In this document: positions 35,399 through 44,798 of the stretch, one piece after another
Numbering within the stretch: position 1 is the stretch's first letter
Layout: every line of letters starts with the position of its first letter
NCBI RefSeq assembly: GCF_000577275.2
Contig: NZ_HG916855.1
Coordinates: 1-64,000 of the forward strand
Direction of reading: 5' to 3'
Length of the DNA: 64,000 nt
Origin: Rhizobium favelukesii
GTDB lineage: Bacteria > Pseudomonadota > Alphaproteobacteria > Rhizobiales > Rhizobiaceae
Position numbers and translations under genes: made by a program
Notes under the pieces: model-generated
The model's input: the letters and a program-made list of their open reading frames with translations, nothing else
What the model was told of the DNA's origin: nothing
Databases searched by the model: none

Positions 35399-37414
35399 TC
35401 ACGGATAGGCATAAAGGACCGGCATCAATCCTGCGACCGCCTTGAAACGCTCCCAGGATTTGTCGGCTGGTTTCGTCCAGGCGCTCTCGGCAAGCGCCGA
35501 GATTCGGGGGAAGACCAGGCGATCGAAGACTGCGCGGTCGGTCATCGGCTCCGACCAGATGCAGGCCTGGATACCGCGCAGCTTCATCTTCTGCTCATCG
35601 CTCCAGCCTTCGACCGGATCGAAATTGTAGAGCTTCTCCGGCTCCGACCACCCGGCCCAGCTGGCGCCGGGCTCGTCCCAATCGGGGCTGTTTGCCATGT
35701 CGAGATAGTAGACCTGCCCCGGGCAGACCACCATCTCGTAGCCTTGGCCAGCAAGCGCTGCCGAGACTTCGACGCTACGCCAGCCGCAGAGATAGCTCTT
35801 GGTCTTGTCGATGACGTTGCCGTGCGCAGCTTCTTCCCATCCGCCCGTGATGCAGCCTTGCTCGGCAAGGAACTGCTGGATCCTTGCGAGAAAAACGGAT
35901 TGCAGAACCGCAGCTCCAGATCCGTCGATGTCATCGGCGCCATGTGTATTCGTGATCACGTTGAGGCGGTTGGCGTGTGCGTCGACCATTGCGTCTCCAG
36001 CGATCTCGCGCAGCCGCGCCAGCGCTTCCGGGGACCCCGACCAGGCACCGAGCGGCACCTCGTCGGCGCCGATATGGATCGTCTTGAAGGGAAAGAGCTC
36101 GATCAGTTCGCCGAAGATGGTTTCCAAAACCTCGTAGGTCTTCTCGCGCGCCGGGTTCACGCAGTTGTCTGGAAAACCCTGGACGGAATAATAGCTTCCG
36201 ACCTCCTGCGGGTCACGAAGCTCAGGAATTGCCTGCTGCATGGCAAAACAATGTCCCGGCACGTCGATCTCCGGCACGACCTCGATGCCGAGTTCCTTGG
36301 CGTGCGCCACAATCTCGCGAACCGCAGCTTTGGTGTAATAGCCGCCGGTGCGTGCCGCGCCTGAGCCGAGCAGCGGCGGAATGGCAAGTCCATGTCCGCG
36401 CCAGGCGCCGACGTCGGTCAGCGCCGGATAGGCATCGATTTCCACGCGCCAGGCTTCGTCGTCCGACAGGTGCCAATGGAAGCGGTTGACCTTGTTCCAG
36501 GCGAGAATGCTGAGCAACTTCTTGATTTCAGCCATGCCATAGAACTGACGGGCAACGTCAAGATGAAGGCCACGCCATCCCATGGATGGCTCGTCGCGTA
36601 TCTCGCCTTCGACGGGGAAGCGGAATGCGCTCGGATAAAGATGTGCGCCGCGCCAGATCTGGCCGAGCGTGATCAGACCATAGAGCAGGCCCGTCTGGGT
36701 GCTGGCTGAGATGCGAATGACATCACCGGCGAAGGACACGCCATAAGCCTCCGGTGTGAAACCGTCGACGATCTGCAGCATGGCAGGCATTCCGCCTTCT
36801 GAGGCTGGACGAACGATCCCCTCGACGGCAAAAAGCTGTTCGACGAGGCCGGTAAAGGTAGCCGCCGCGGCAATTGCCCGCGGATCGCTGGCGCTAAGGG
36901 CAAACCCCGGGGGGACCGAACGCTTGCCCGATACCGACACCTCGTTCGGCCATGGCACGATCGAAACAGGCACCGGCGGATTGGCCGGCACGGGATAGAT
37001 TTCTGCGCCACGCTTTAGCGGAGAATTGTTGGCGAGCGAGCGGGTCGGTTCGACCGAGAGCGACAGCGTGCTGCCGTCGGCAAAGGCGAGATAGGCGCCG
37101 GTAGCCCCATCCGTCCAATGCTGGAACGGCCAGCTCAGAGCGGAGATCGTCAATGTCCAGGTCTTGCCCGCCTCAAGCTCGAAGTTTTCGGGCGGCAGGA
37201 ATTCGGTGAAGTTCGACAGCCGGCGACCAATCGTGCCGCCCTCGATGTGAACCGCCGGATCCACGCGTCCCGGGCCACTGATGCAGAGAGAGAAATCGGC
37301 GATTTCGTTCGACGAAAGGTTCTTGAGACTGAGGGTATAGGCCTGGCCTTGTTCTTCGGATCCCGGTTGCCACGAGGTTTCGAGCCGCAGGGCGGGTTGG
37401 CGCTGTTTTGTCAT
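35399..37414 (-). CDS. Beta-N-acetylhexosaminidase, glycoside hydrolase family 20
   Basis: A 671-residue GH20 enzyme removing terminal N-acetylhexosamine residues by substrate-assisted catalysis. The catalytic Asp-Glu pair is in TIHIGADEVPLG, with WRGLHLDVARQFY and RFHWHLSDDEAWRVEI in the barrel, after a GH20b domain and about 130 extra N-terminal residues of beta-type sequence. No signal peptide is visible, so it is probably cytoplasmic. The ROK neighbour and amino-sugar theme suggest shared control, but it is a separate transcript. Confidence 0.92.
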   Translation of the reverse strand: MTKQRQPALRLETSWQPGSEEQGQAYTLSLKNLSSNEIADFSLCISGPGRVDPAVHIEGGTIGRRLSNFTEFLPPENFELEAGKTWTLTISALSWPFQHWTDGATGAYLAFADGSTLSLSVEPTRSLANNSPLKRGAEIYPVPANPPVPVSIVPWPNEVSVSGKRSVPPGFALSASDPRAIAAAATFTGLVEQLFAVEGIVRPASEGGMPAMLQIVDGFTPEAYGVSFAGDVIRISASTQTGLLYGLITLGQIWRGAHLYPSAFRFPVEGEIRDEPSMGWRGLHLDVARQFYGMAEIKKLLSILAWNKVNRFHWHLSDDEAWRVEIDAYPALTDVGAWRGHGLAIPPLLGSGAARTGGYYTKAAVREIVAHAKELGIEVVPEIDVPGHCFAMQQAIPELRDPQEVGSYYSVQGFPDNCVNPAREKTYEVLETIFGELIELFPFKTIHIGADEVPLGAWSGSPEALARLREIAGDAMVDAHANRLNVITNTHGADDIDGSGAAVLQSVFLARIQQFLAEQGCITGGWEEAAHGNVIDKTKSYLCGWRSVEVSAALAGQGYEMVVCPGQVYYLDMANSPDWDEPGASWAGWSEPEKLYNFDPVEGWSDEQKMKLRGIQACIWSEPMTDRAVFDRLVFPRISALAESAWTKPADKSWERFKAVAGLMPVLYAYP

Positions 37415-37476
37415 GATTGTCTCTTGGTGACGTTGCTGAACACAGGGCTGTCCCGGCAGCGCCGAGACCCATTCTC

Positions 37477-37503
37477 ATTTAATCAATCAATTTGATTTAA
37501 TCA
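37477..37503. promoter_or_regulatory. Direct repeat in the GH20 promoter region
   Basis: ATTTAATCA occurs twice (37477-37485 and 37495-37503) with an 18-bp period, in an AT-rich patch 62 bp before the GH20 start. It could be a regulator site or promoter; no protein can be assigned. Confidence 0.35.
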
Positions 37504-37602
37504 GCTGTCGTCGGCTGGCGTCAATCGGTGGTAAGAAAATTATCGGGCGTGCAAGTCGCCGAAGAGCGGCGGGAACCGTAGCAGTTGGCGGCGCCGCGAT
37601 CG

Positions 37603-38241
37603 CTAGCAGCGCTTTGCCGCGTCCGGATGGGCGGCCTTGAATGCTGGCAATGCATTGCACGCATCAGCAATGCGTGCGACGCGTCGCAAAGTCGACATTT
37701 CGACATCCCAGCGACGGGCGTTGTAGACCTGCGGCACCAAGCAGAAATCTGCCATGGTCGGCGTGTCGCCAAAACAGAAGCGGCCGGTTGTCGGATCATC
37801 AAGCATCTTTTCGAGTGCCTGAAGTCCGCTGCCGATGAACTTGATCATCCACTGCGTTCGTGCGCCCTCCTCGCCCGTGAGGTGGACGACGTGAGAGACG
37901 ACGTTGAGGTTGCAGACGGGGTGAACGTCCATGGCAACGGCATAGGACAGCGCCCTCACCCGCTGCCGCCCGGCCGCGGTATCGGGCAGGAACCCGCTTT
38001 CGGGGCGGGTTTCGGCCAGATATTCGATGATGGCCAGCGATTGGGTCAGCATACGTCCGTCGATGCGCAGGCTCGGGACCAGGCCTTGAGGGTTGATCTT
38101 CAGGTAGTTTTGATCCTTGTGAGCGGAGGCGAGCAGGTCGATTGGCACGGTCTCGTAGGCAAGTCCCAGCATTTGAAGCGCGATGCGGACACGAAAGCTC
38201 GCCGAGGAGCGCCAGTAGTCGTAGAGCACGATCTCCGTCAT
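37603..38241 (-). CDS. maiA: Maleylacetoacetate isomerase (zeta-class glutathione transferase)
   Basis: A 212-residue glutathione-dependent enzyme turning maleylacetoacetate into fumarylacetoacetate. The zeta signature is YDYWRSSASFRVRIAL near the N-terminus, followed by NPQGLVPSL and TQSLAIIEYL, and FCFGDTPTMADFCLVPQVYN. Its ATG overlaps the fumarylacetoacetase stop (ATGA). Third enzyme in the hmgA-fahA-maiA transcript. Confidence 0.95.
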   Translation of the reverse strand: MTEIVLYDYWRSSASFRVRIALQMLGLAYETVPIDLLASAHKDQNYLKINPQGLVPSLRIDGRMLTQSLAIIEYLAETRPESGFLPDTAAGRQRVRALSYAVAMDVHPVCNLNVVSHVVHLTGEEGARTQWMIKFIGSGLQALEKMLDDPTTGRFCFGDTPTMADFCLVPQVYNARRWDVEMSTLRRVARIADACNALPAFKAAHPDAAKRC

Positions 38242-39260
38242 TGCCTCCGGTCTCCATCGCAGCGTTGCACCGTCTGCTCGATCGCACCGAAGATCGATGC
38301 ACCATGCCTGTCGTTCATCTCGATGCGAACGGTATCGCCGAAGTGCAGGTAGGGCGTCTTTGGTCGGCCGTGTTCGATGGTCTCGATCATTTGGATCTCG
38401 GCGATACAGGAATACCCGTCCCCACCCTCGGCGATCGGCCTGCCGGGGCCGCCATTGCGTTTGTTGGAAACCGTGCCGGAGCCGATGATAGAGCCTGCGG
38501 TTAAAGAGCGCGTCTTTGCTGCGTGCGAAACGAGCTGCCCGAAGTCGAATGTCATGTCTACGCCGGCATTGGCGCGACCAAACGGAGAGCCGTTCAGACT
38601 GACCAGCAGCGGAAGATGTAGCTTGCCGTCCTTCCAGGCCTCGGCGAGCTCGTCTGTCGTTACGGCCACCGGCGAGAAGGCCGATGAGGGTTTCGATTGG
38701 AAGAATCCGAATCCCTTGGAAAGTTCATCGGGAATGAGGCCCCGCAGTGAGACGTCATTCACCAACATCACCAGCCGGATCGCCTCGCATGCCTGATCCG
38801 GCGGTGCACCCATGGGCACGTCGTCGACGATCACTGCGACTTCGCCTTCCATATCGATGCCATAAGCCTCGTCGGCCGCAAGGATCGGATCATAAGGCGC
38901 CAGGAACGTGTCGGAACCGCCCTGGTACATCAGAGGGTCGGTCCAGAACGTCGTCGGCATCTGCGCGTTTCGCGCCTTTCGCACCAACTCAACATGGTTG
39001 ACGTAGGCCGAGCCATCGGCCCACTGGTAGGCGCGCGGTAGCGGCGAATGCACGTTGCGTGGATCAAAGGGCTTGGATAGGTCAGACCCTGCTTCCAGGC
39101 GTTCGGCGATGCGCGCAAGCTTGGGCGCCGTGGCCGACCAGTCGTCCAGCGCTGCCTGCAAGGTGCGCACCTCGCCCGTATCGGCAAAGCGCGTCAGGTC
39201 GCGGGAGACGACGATCAGCCGACCGTCCCGCGTGGAGTCTTTGAGTGTTGCAAGTTTCAT
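38238..39260 (-). CDS. fahA: Fumarylacetoacetase
   Basis: A 340-residue FAA hydrolase cleaving fumarylacetoacetate to fumarate and acetoacetate, last step of the homogentisate pathway. Metal-binding acidic residues appear in GIDMEGEVAVIVDD, and the fold signature includes MLVNDVSLR and GSIIGSGTVSN. I chose ATG 39260 (MKLATLKDSTRDGRL); an in-frame ATG at 39332 runs into hmgA. It is 28 bp after hmgA. Confidence 0.94.
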   Translation of the reverse strand: MKLATLKDSTRDGRLIVVSRDLTRFADTGEVRTLQAALDDWSATAPKLARIAERLEAGSDLSKPFDPRNVHSPLPRAYQWADGSAYVNHVELVRKARNAQMPTTFWTDPLMYQGGSDTFLAPYDPILAADEAYGIDMEGEVAVIVDDVPMGAPPDQACEAIRLVMLVNDVSLRGLIPDELSKGFGFFQSKPSSAFSPVAVTTDELAEAWKDGKLHLPLLVSLNGSPFGRANAGVDMTFDFGQLVSHAAKTRSLTAGSIIGSGTVSNKRNGGPGRPIAEGGDGYSCIAEIQMIETIEHGRPKTPYLHFGDTVRIEMNDRHGASIFGAIEQTVQRCDGDRRQ

Positions 39261-39288
39261 GGAACCTGTCCGCGTTCGCTGTGGTGGC

Positions 39289-40647
39289 TCACTTGATGCC
39301 CGGCGTTGCGTCGAAGCGCCGCTCCAGACCATCCCAGCAATCGATGTAGTCGTCCTGCAGCGTCTCCAGTTCCGCCGCGTATTTCGTCAGTTGCTGCGGG
39401 AACCGGGTCTCGAACATGAAGGCCATCGTATGATCCAGCTTGACCGGTTTCAGCTCCGAGTTGGACGCCTTTTCGAAGCCGGACGCATCTGGTCCATGTG
39501 GCAGCATCATGTTGTGCAGGCTCATGCCGCCTGGAACGAAGCCCTTTTCCTTGGCATCGTATTGTCCAAGGATCAGGCCCATGAACTCGCTCATGATGTT
39601 GCGATGATACCAGGGGGGGCGGAACGTGTGCTCGGCAACCAGCCATCGGGGCGGAAAGATTACGAAGTCGACATTTGCAGTGCCCTGTTCTCCGCTCGGC
39701 GCTGTCAGCACCGTGAAAATCGACGGATCCGGATGATCGAACAGAATCGCCCCGACCGGGGAGAAGGTTCTGAGATCGTATTTGAACGGCGTGTAGTTTC
39801 CGTGCCATGCCACGACGTCGAGCGGTGAGTGACCGATCTCCGTCACAAAGAACCTGCCGCACCATTTCACATGGACGCGACACGGTATCTCCTTGTCCTC
39901 GAAGGCGGCGACCGGGGTCTTGAAGTCGCGGGCGTTCGCCAGGCAGTTGGCGCCGATCGGCCCGCGATCCGGCATGGTGAACTTTGCTCCGTAGTTCTCG
40001 CAGATGTAACCACGCCATTCTGTTCCGTCGCCGAGACGTGAGACCTTGAACATCATCCCACGGGGGATGAGGCAGATCTCCGCGGGCTCGACCTCGATGA
40101 CACCCATCTCCGTGAAGACGCTGATGGCGCCGCGTTGAGGCACGATCAGCAGTTCGCCGTCGGCATTGAAGAAATAGTCGTCAACCATGTCTTCGTTGAA
40201 GGCGTAGGCATGCGCGGCCATGCCGACCTGGGTCATCACATCGCCGGCGGCCGTCATCGTTCGAATTCCGGCAAGAAAGTCCGCGCGGGCCGTTGGCGCC
40301 GGGATCGGGTCCCACCGCAGCTGTCCAAGCGGCAGCGAGTGATCGTCCAGGCACGGCGCTGACTTCCAGAACGGATAGCTCGCATTGCTAAAACGACGCG
40401 TGTGGCGAACACTTGGCCTGATGCGGTAGAGCCAGGAGCGTTCGTTCGTCCCCCTGGGAGCTGTGAACGGCGAGCCCGACAGCTGCTCGGCATAGAGACC
40501 GTAGTTGCACTTTTGCGGGCTGTTTTGACCCTGTGGCAGTGCCCCGGGAAGCGCCTCCGTCTCAAAATCGTTGCCAAAACCCGGCATGTAGGAAACGTCG
40601 CTGGCTCCCGCCCGCGCACGGGAACGTGGTGCTTCGGTCGTGTCCAT
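39289..40647 (-). CDS. hmgA: Homogentisate 1,2-dioxygenase
   Basis: A 452-residue Fe(II) ring-cleaving dioxygenase. The iron ligands are visible as His and Glu in [14 protein letters not shown] and His in [33 protein letters not shown] is the family N-terminus. First gene of hmgA-fahA-maiA, divergent from a MarR regulator with a long inverted repeat between them. Confidence 0.97.
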   Translation of the reverse strand: MDTTEAPRSRARAGASDVSYMPGFGNDFETEALPGALPQGQNSPQKCNYGLYAEQLSGSPFTAPRGTNERSWLYRIRPSVRHTRRFSNASYPFWKSAPCLDDHSLPLGQLRWDPIPAPTARADFLAGIRTMTAAGDVMTQVGMAAHAYAFNEDMVDDYFFNADGELLIVPQRGAISVFTEMGVIEVEPAEICLIPRGMMFKVSRLGDGTEWRGYICENYGAKFTMPDRGPIGANCLANARDFKTPVAAFEDKEIPCRVHVKWCGRFFVTEIGHSPLDVVAWHGNYTPFKYDLRTFSPVGAILFDHPDPSIFTVLTAPSGEQGTANVDFVIFPPRWLVAEHTFRPPWYHRNIMSEFMGLILGQYDAKEKGFVPGGMSLHNMMLPHGPDASGFEKASNSELKPVKLDHTMAFMFETRFPQQLTKYAAELETLQDDYIDCWDGLERRFDATPGIK

Positions 40648-40668
40648 GCTTGCATCTCCTCCATTTAT

Positions 40669-40703
40669 ATAGTTACAAACGTAACCGTCGATTTTGTAAC
40701 TAT
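40669..40703. promoter_or_regulatory. MarR-type operator between hmgA and marR
   Basis: ATAGTTACAA (40669-40678) and TTGTAACTAT (40694-40703) are perfect 10-bp inverted arms 15 bp apart. Nested in it, GTTAC-AAAC-GTAAC makes a second smaller palindrome. The whole 68-bp divergent gap is almost filled by these arms, so the adjacent MarR protein would block both promoters. Confidence 0.7.
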
Positions 40704-40715
40704 CAAGGAGCAGGA

Positions 40716-41168
40716 ATGGCCAATGGATTCGAGCTTGACGGCTTCATCCCGTACCGGCTCAACCGGGCATCGGAACTGGTCAGCCTGTCATTTGCCCGGC
40801 AGTACAAGCAGGAGTTCGACCTCACCCGGCCCGAATGGCGCACACTGGCCGCACTCGGCAGCGTCGGGGTGATGACGGCAAAGGACATCGGCGCGCATTC
40901 GCATATGCACAAGACAAAGGTCAGCCGGGCAGTCCAGGCACTGGAACAGCGGCACTGGCTGAAGAGAGTTCCAAGCGACACCGACCGACGCTTCGAGCAG
41001 ATCGAACTCACCGCACTAGGGCGGCAATACTATCAAAAAATCACCCTCCTTGCCGACAAGTACCAGGAGACGGTGCGCATGACGCTCGGCCAAGCCGCCA
41101 TCCGGCATCTCGATCTGGCGCTCGCGGCGATCGAGGCGTCTGCGGGACTGTCGCGCAAATCGAAATGA
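40716..41168 (+). CDS. MarR-family regulator of homogentisate genes
   Basis: A 150-residue MarR regulator: the winged helix includes [24 protein letters not shown] and the wing [20 protein letters not shown] 40716 has AAGGAGCAGGA directly upstream; a longer frame back to 40533 lies inside hmgA. Divergent from hmgA; probably a repressor relieved by homogentisate, by analogy with HmgR-type regulators. Confidence 0.9.
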   Translation: MANGFELDGFIPYRLNRASELVSLSFARQYKQEFDLTRPEWRTLAALGSVGVMTAKDIGAHSHMHKTKVSRAVQALEQRHWLKRVPSDTDRRFEQIELTALGRQYYQKITLLADKYQETVRMTLGQAAIRHLDLALAAIEASAGLSRKSK

Positions 41169-41169
41169 A

Positions 41170-41643
41170 TTATGATCCGGAAAGCGGATAACCTTCGAAG
41201 TTCTTCAACGTATTGAGAACAATCGCCGTCTTCACGTGCTGAACCGATTCATGCGGCAGCAGCACGTCGTTGACGAAGCGCGAAAGGCCGGACAGGCCAC
41301 GGGTCGCGACTTTCAGGTGATAGTCCATTTCGCCGGTCAGCGCATAGGCTTCAAGGACCTCGGGAAGGCCGTTGACCAATTGCGCAAAGCGGCGAGCGTT
41401 GTCGCGATTGTGGGTTGCCAGCGTCACCGAGATGACGACCAGCAGGTTAAGCCCCAGCCTGTCCGGGTCGAGGTTTGCCTGATAGCCGCGAATGAAGCCC
41501 TCGGCTTCCAGTCGCGTTCGCCGTCGCGAACATTGAGACGCTGAAAGGGCAATGCGTTCGGACAGTTCGATATTGGTCAGTCGTCCGTCGCTTTGGAGCT
41601 CGGCAAGGATCTTCCGATCAAATCCATCCAGTTGCTCAGACAT
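41170..41643 (-). CDS. Lrp/AsnC-family regulator, divergent from hpd
   Basis: A 157-residue Lrp-like protein: HTH LTNIELSERIALSASQCSRR and a RAM domain (NLLVVISVTLATHNRDNARRF). I chose ATG 41643 (MSEQLDGFDRK), which gives the family N-terminus. It converges on marR and is divergent from hpd, with AT-rich repeats in between, so it is the likely activator of hpd, perhaps with tyrosine or phenylalanine as effector (inference). Confidence 0.9.
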   Translation of the reverse strand: MSEQLDGFDRKILAELQSDGRLTNIELSERIALSASQCSRRRTRLEAEGFIRGYQANLDPDRLGLNLLVVISVTLATHNRDNARRFAQLVNGLPEVLEAYALTGEMDYHLKVATRGLSGLSRFVNDVLLPHESVQHVKTAIVLNTLKNFEGYPLSGS

Positions 41644-41678
41644 TGTACGATCCGTCCGTAATCTGCACGTTTCGTGCG

Positions 41679-41740
41679 GATAATTTGCCAAGCATGCCCA
41701 TAATGCAAGCACATTGCATGAAAGTGGAGCGATAATTTGC
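41679..41740. promoter_or_regulatory. Lrp-type binding region upstream of hpd
   Basis: GATAATTTGC occurs twice (41679-41688 and 41731-41740), 52 bp apart or about five helical turns. Between them ATGCAA (41703-41708) and TTGCAT (41714-41719) form a perfect inverted repeat. The layout suits an octameric Lrp-type regulator. Confidence 0.55.
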
Positions 41741-41770
41741 ATCAAATGACGACAACCTCAGGAGCAGCAA

Positions 41771-42880
41771 ATGGGCCCCTATCCGCACGACGCACCGCCG
41801 TCTCAAATTACTACGGACAACCCCGCCGGCACGGATGGGTTCGAGTTCGTCGAATTCGCGCACCCACAGCCGGAAAAGCTCGCGGAACTGTTCACCTGCA
41901 TGGGGTATCAAGCGGTTGCCAAGCACAAGACGAAGGACATTACCGTCTGGCGCCAGGGTGACATCAACTATCTCGTCAATGCCGAGCCGGACAGCCACGC
42001 GACGCGGTTTGTCGGCGATCACGGCCCCTGCGCTCCGGCGATGGCGTGGCGTGTGGTCGATGCCAAGCATGCCTTTGACCACGCCGTTGCCAAGGGCGCG
42101 ACCCCCTACGAGGGCGACGACAAGACGCTCGATGTGCCAGCGATCGTCGGTATTGGCGGTTCGCTTCTCTACTTCGTGGAACGCTACGACGCGAAAGGAT
42201 CGGCTTACGATCTCGAGTTTGACTGGTTAGGCAAACCCAATCCGCGGCCAGACGGCGTTGGTTTCTTTTATCTCGACCATCTCACCCATAACGTCTATCG
42301 CGGCAACATGGACAAGTGGTGGGACTTCTACCGCGAACTGTTCAATTTCAAGCAGATTCACTTCTTCAACATTGATGGCCGCATTACCGGCCTGATGAGC
42401 CGCGCAATTACCTCGCCGTGTGGCAAGATTCGCATTCCGCTGAATGAATCGAAGGACGATACCAGCCAGATCGAGGAATATCTGAAGACCTACAAGGGTG
42501 AAGGCATCCAGCATATTGCCGTTGGAACCGATGCCATCTACGAAGCGACCGACAAGCTCGCCGAGAACGGGCTTCGCTTCATGCCCGGCCCACCTGAAAC
42601 CTACTACGACATGTCAGTTCAGCGCGTCACCGGCCACGACGAACCGATCGACAGGATGCGTCGGCACGGCATTCTGATCGATGGCGAAGGCGTACTCGAT
42701 GGTGGCACGACCAAGATCCTGTTGCAGATCTTCTCGAAGACCGTTATCGGCCCGATCTTTTTCGAGTTCATCCAACGCAAGGGCGACGAAGGTTTCGGCG
42801 AGGGCAACTTCAGGGCGCTCTTCGAATCCATCGAAGCCGACCAGATACGCCGCGGCGTGGTCAAGCCGGCCGCCGCTTAG
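41771..42880 (+). CDS. hpd: 4-hydroxyphenylpyruvate dioxygenase
   Basis: A 369-residue Fe(II) dioxygenase forming homogentisate from 4-hydroxyphenylpyruvate. The three iron ligands are His in FYLDHLTHNV, His in GIQHIAVGTD and Glu in FFEFIQRKGDEGFGEGNF. GAGCAGC upstream provides a modest ribosome-binding site. It feeds HmgA; with maiA and fahA the window encodes tyrosine breakdown from hydroxyphenylpyruvate to fumarate and acetoacetate. Confidence 0.97.
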   Translation: MGPYPHDAPPSQITTDNPAGTDGFEFVEFAHPQPEKLAELFTCMGYQAVAKHKTKDITVWRQGDINYLVNAEPDSHATRFVGDHGPCAPAMAWRVVDAKHAFDHAVAKGATPYEGDDKTLDVPAIVGIGGSLLYFVERYDAKGSAYDLEFDWLGKPNPRPDGVGFFYLDHLTHNVYRGNMDKWWDFYRELFNFKQIHFFNIDGRITGLMSRAITSPCGKIRIPLNESKDDTSQIEEYLKTYKGEGIQHIAVGTDAIYEATDKLAENGLRFMPGPPETYYDMSVQRVTGHDEPIDRMRRHGILIDGEGVLDGGTTKILLQIFSKTVIGPIFFEFIQRKGDEGFGEGNFRALFESIEADQIRRGVVKPAAA

Positions 42881-42901
42881 CGGCGGAAATGACGAGCGAA
42901 A

Positions 42902-43819
42902 TCAGTGGCCGTCGGGGGCGACAGCCTCCGGCGGCACTGTTTCCAGCAGGTTCTTGCGATGGAAGATAAACAGGCCGGCCACGACGATGATCGTGCCGCC
43001 TGTGATCACGTAAAGATCAGGAACGTCACCGAAAAAGAGGTATCCCAGTGCAATCGCCCAGATCAGCAGGCTGTATTGCAGCGGCGCAAGCAGCGATGCC
43101 GGTGCAAGCTTCAGCGAACGCGTGATCAACAGGTGCGCGCAGGACGCGACGACGCCAAGCCCAATCATGCCGCCGAGTTCGACCGGTGTTGTCGGCTGCC
43201 AGGCGCCGATCGATAGCACTGCTCCGACGGCAAGGGCGGCGATCATCTGCCAGGTGACGAGGGTCGTATCGCTTGTGTTGCGCAGATATCGGTTCAGGAC
43301 GAGCGCCATCGAAAAGGAGAGGCTGCCGACAATCCCGAAGAGAGAGGGCAGCGACAGCATCGCCGAGGACGGACGAAGCGCAATCACAACGCCGCAGAAG
43401 CCGACGAAGACGGCAAGCCAACGGCGCCAGCCGATGCGTTCGTTGAGGAAAAAGTGCGACAGGGCCGCGACGTAGATCGGCCCGGCCATGTAGAAGGTCA
43501 TCACGTCGGCCAGCGGCAGATAGGCGACTGCGGCGTAAAACAGGCCAACATCGAGCGTCGCCAAGAGCACGCGCAGAAACTGCAGTCCCTTCTGCTCCAC
43601 CTTGAAAAGCTGGGCTGGACCCTGTCTGGCGATCAGCGGCCCGAGGATGATGAAGCATCCAAGTGAGCGGATGAGCAGCACCTGCCCGACAGAGAAGCTC
43701 GTCACCAGCCACTTACCCATCGCGTCGTTGAGCGCGAAGAGAAAGTCCCCGAGCAGCATCAGAACAACGCCCATCAATACGAAGTTCCTGAGGCCTGTCG
43801 CGCTCGGCTGCGGTTGCAT
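42902..43819 (-). CDS. DMT-superfamily (EamA) transporter
   Basis: A 305-residue inner-membrane protein with ten predicted transmembrane segments and two EamA repeats (for example LADVMTFYMAGPIYVAALSHFFLNERI). Such proteins usually export metabolites or amino acids. ATG 43819 follows AGGAAT; the longer frame to 43891 lacks conservation. It is the same orientation as, and 85 bp behind, the 3-hydroxyisobutyrate dehydrogenase gene. Confidence 0.88.
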   Translation of the reverse strand: MQPQPSATGLRNFVLMGVVLMLLGDFLFALNDAMGKWLVTSFSVGQVLLIRSLGCFIILGPLIARQGPAQLFKVEQKGLQFLRVLLATLDVGLFYAAVAYLPLADVMTFYMAGPIYVAALSHFFLNERIGWRRWLAVFVGFCGVVIALRPSSAMLSLPSLFGIVGSLSFSMALVLNRYLRNTSDTTLVTWQMIAALAVGAVLSIGAWQPTTPVELGGMIGLGVVASCAHLLITRSLKLAPASLLAPLQYSLLIWAIALGYLFFGDVPDLYVITGGTIIVVAGLFIFHRKNLLETVPPEAVAPDGH

Positions 43820-43904
43820 GTCGGATTCCTGTTGCTGGTCGCCGCCTCGCTGCGGCAGGCGGGCCGTCGCCCATATCGACCAGGGTGTCAAGCCATCGCG
43901 GAGG

Positions 43905-44789
43905 CTATTGCGACTTGCCCCGCAGCATTTCGATGATTGCCGAGAAATCGCGGCCGCCGTTCCCCTGTTTCTCGAAAAGAGCGTAAAGCTGCGAGGCTTC
44001 GGCTCCGAGCGGCGTAGACGCGCCAGTGGACAGTGCAGCCTCTTGTGATAGTCGCAGATCCTTCAACATCAGCGCCGCCGCGAAACCCGGTTTGTATCCG
44101 TTGTTTGCCGGTGATGTTGGAACCGGCCCCGGGACAGGGCAATAGGTGCTGATCGACCAGCATTGTCCAGACGAGGTCGAGGCGACGTCGAACAGCGCTT
44201 GATGCGAAAGACCGAGCTTTTCGCCGAGTGCGAAGGCCTCGCAGACACCGATCATCGATATGCCGAGGATCATGTTGTTGCAGATTTTGGCTGCCTGCCC
44301 GGCGCCGGGCTCTCCGCAATGGACGATCTTCTTGCCCATCGCTTCCAGGATGGGCTTTGCCTTTGCGAAGGCCTCGTCGGAGCCACCCGCCATGAAGGTC
44401 AGCGTACCGGCCGCCGCCCCGCCGGTGCCGCCCGAAACAGGGGCATCGAGGGAAAGGCAGCCGGTATTGCTTGCCATTTCGTGTGCTTTGCGGGCGCTGT
44501 CGACGTCGATCGTGGAGCTGTCGATGACAAGCGTCCCGGCGCGAATCGACCGGAGAATGTCCGTCCATGCGCTGAGCACGTGCTTGCCCTGCGGCAACAT
44601 CGTCACGACGATTTCCGCGTCCGAGACGGCCTGGCTGATATGGCTCGCCGCCGTGACGCCCTGCGCTTGCGCGGCCTGCAGCACCGGTGCTGCGAGATCG
44701 AAGCCGGTAACTTGATGACCTGCCTTGACGAGGTTGGCGGCCATCGGCCCGCCCATATTGCCAAGCCCGATGAATGCGATCCGTGCCAT
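43905..44789 (-). CDS. mmsB: 3-hydroxyisobutyrate dehydrogenase family
   Basis: A 294-residue beta-hydroxyacid dehydrogenase. The NAD motif is FIGLGNMGGPMAANLVKAGH, the substrate motif is DAPVSGGTGGAAAGTL, and the catalytic Lys is in GQAAKICNNMILG; the segment YCPVPGPVPTSPANNGYKPGF is characteristic of true 3-hydroxyisobutyrate dehydrogenases in valine catabolism. It starts 9 bp after the GMC oxidoreductase stop in the liv-type operon. Confidence 0.9.
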   Translation of the reverse strand: MARIAFIGLGNMGGPMAANLVKAGHQVTGFDLAAPVLQAAQAQGVTAASHISQAVSDAEIVVTMLPQGKHVLSAWTDILRSIRAGTLVIDSSTIDVDSARKAHEMASNTGCLSLDAPVSGGTGGAAAGTLTFMAGGSDEAFAKAKPILEAMGKKIVHCGEPGAGQAAKICNNMILGISMIGVCEAFALGEKLGLSHQALFDVASTSSGQCWSISTYCPVPGPVPTSPANNGYKPGFAAALMLKDLRLSQEAALSTGASTPLGAEASQLYALFEKQGNGGRDFSAIIEMLRGKSQ

Positions 44790-44798
44790 GCCGTTCTC

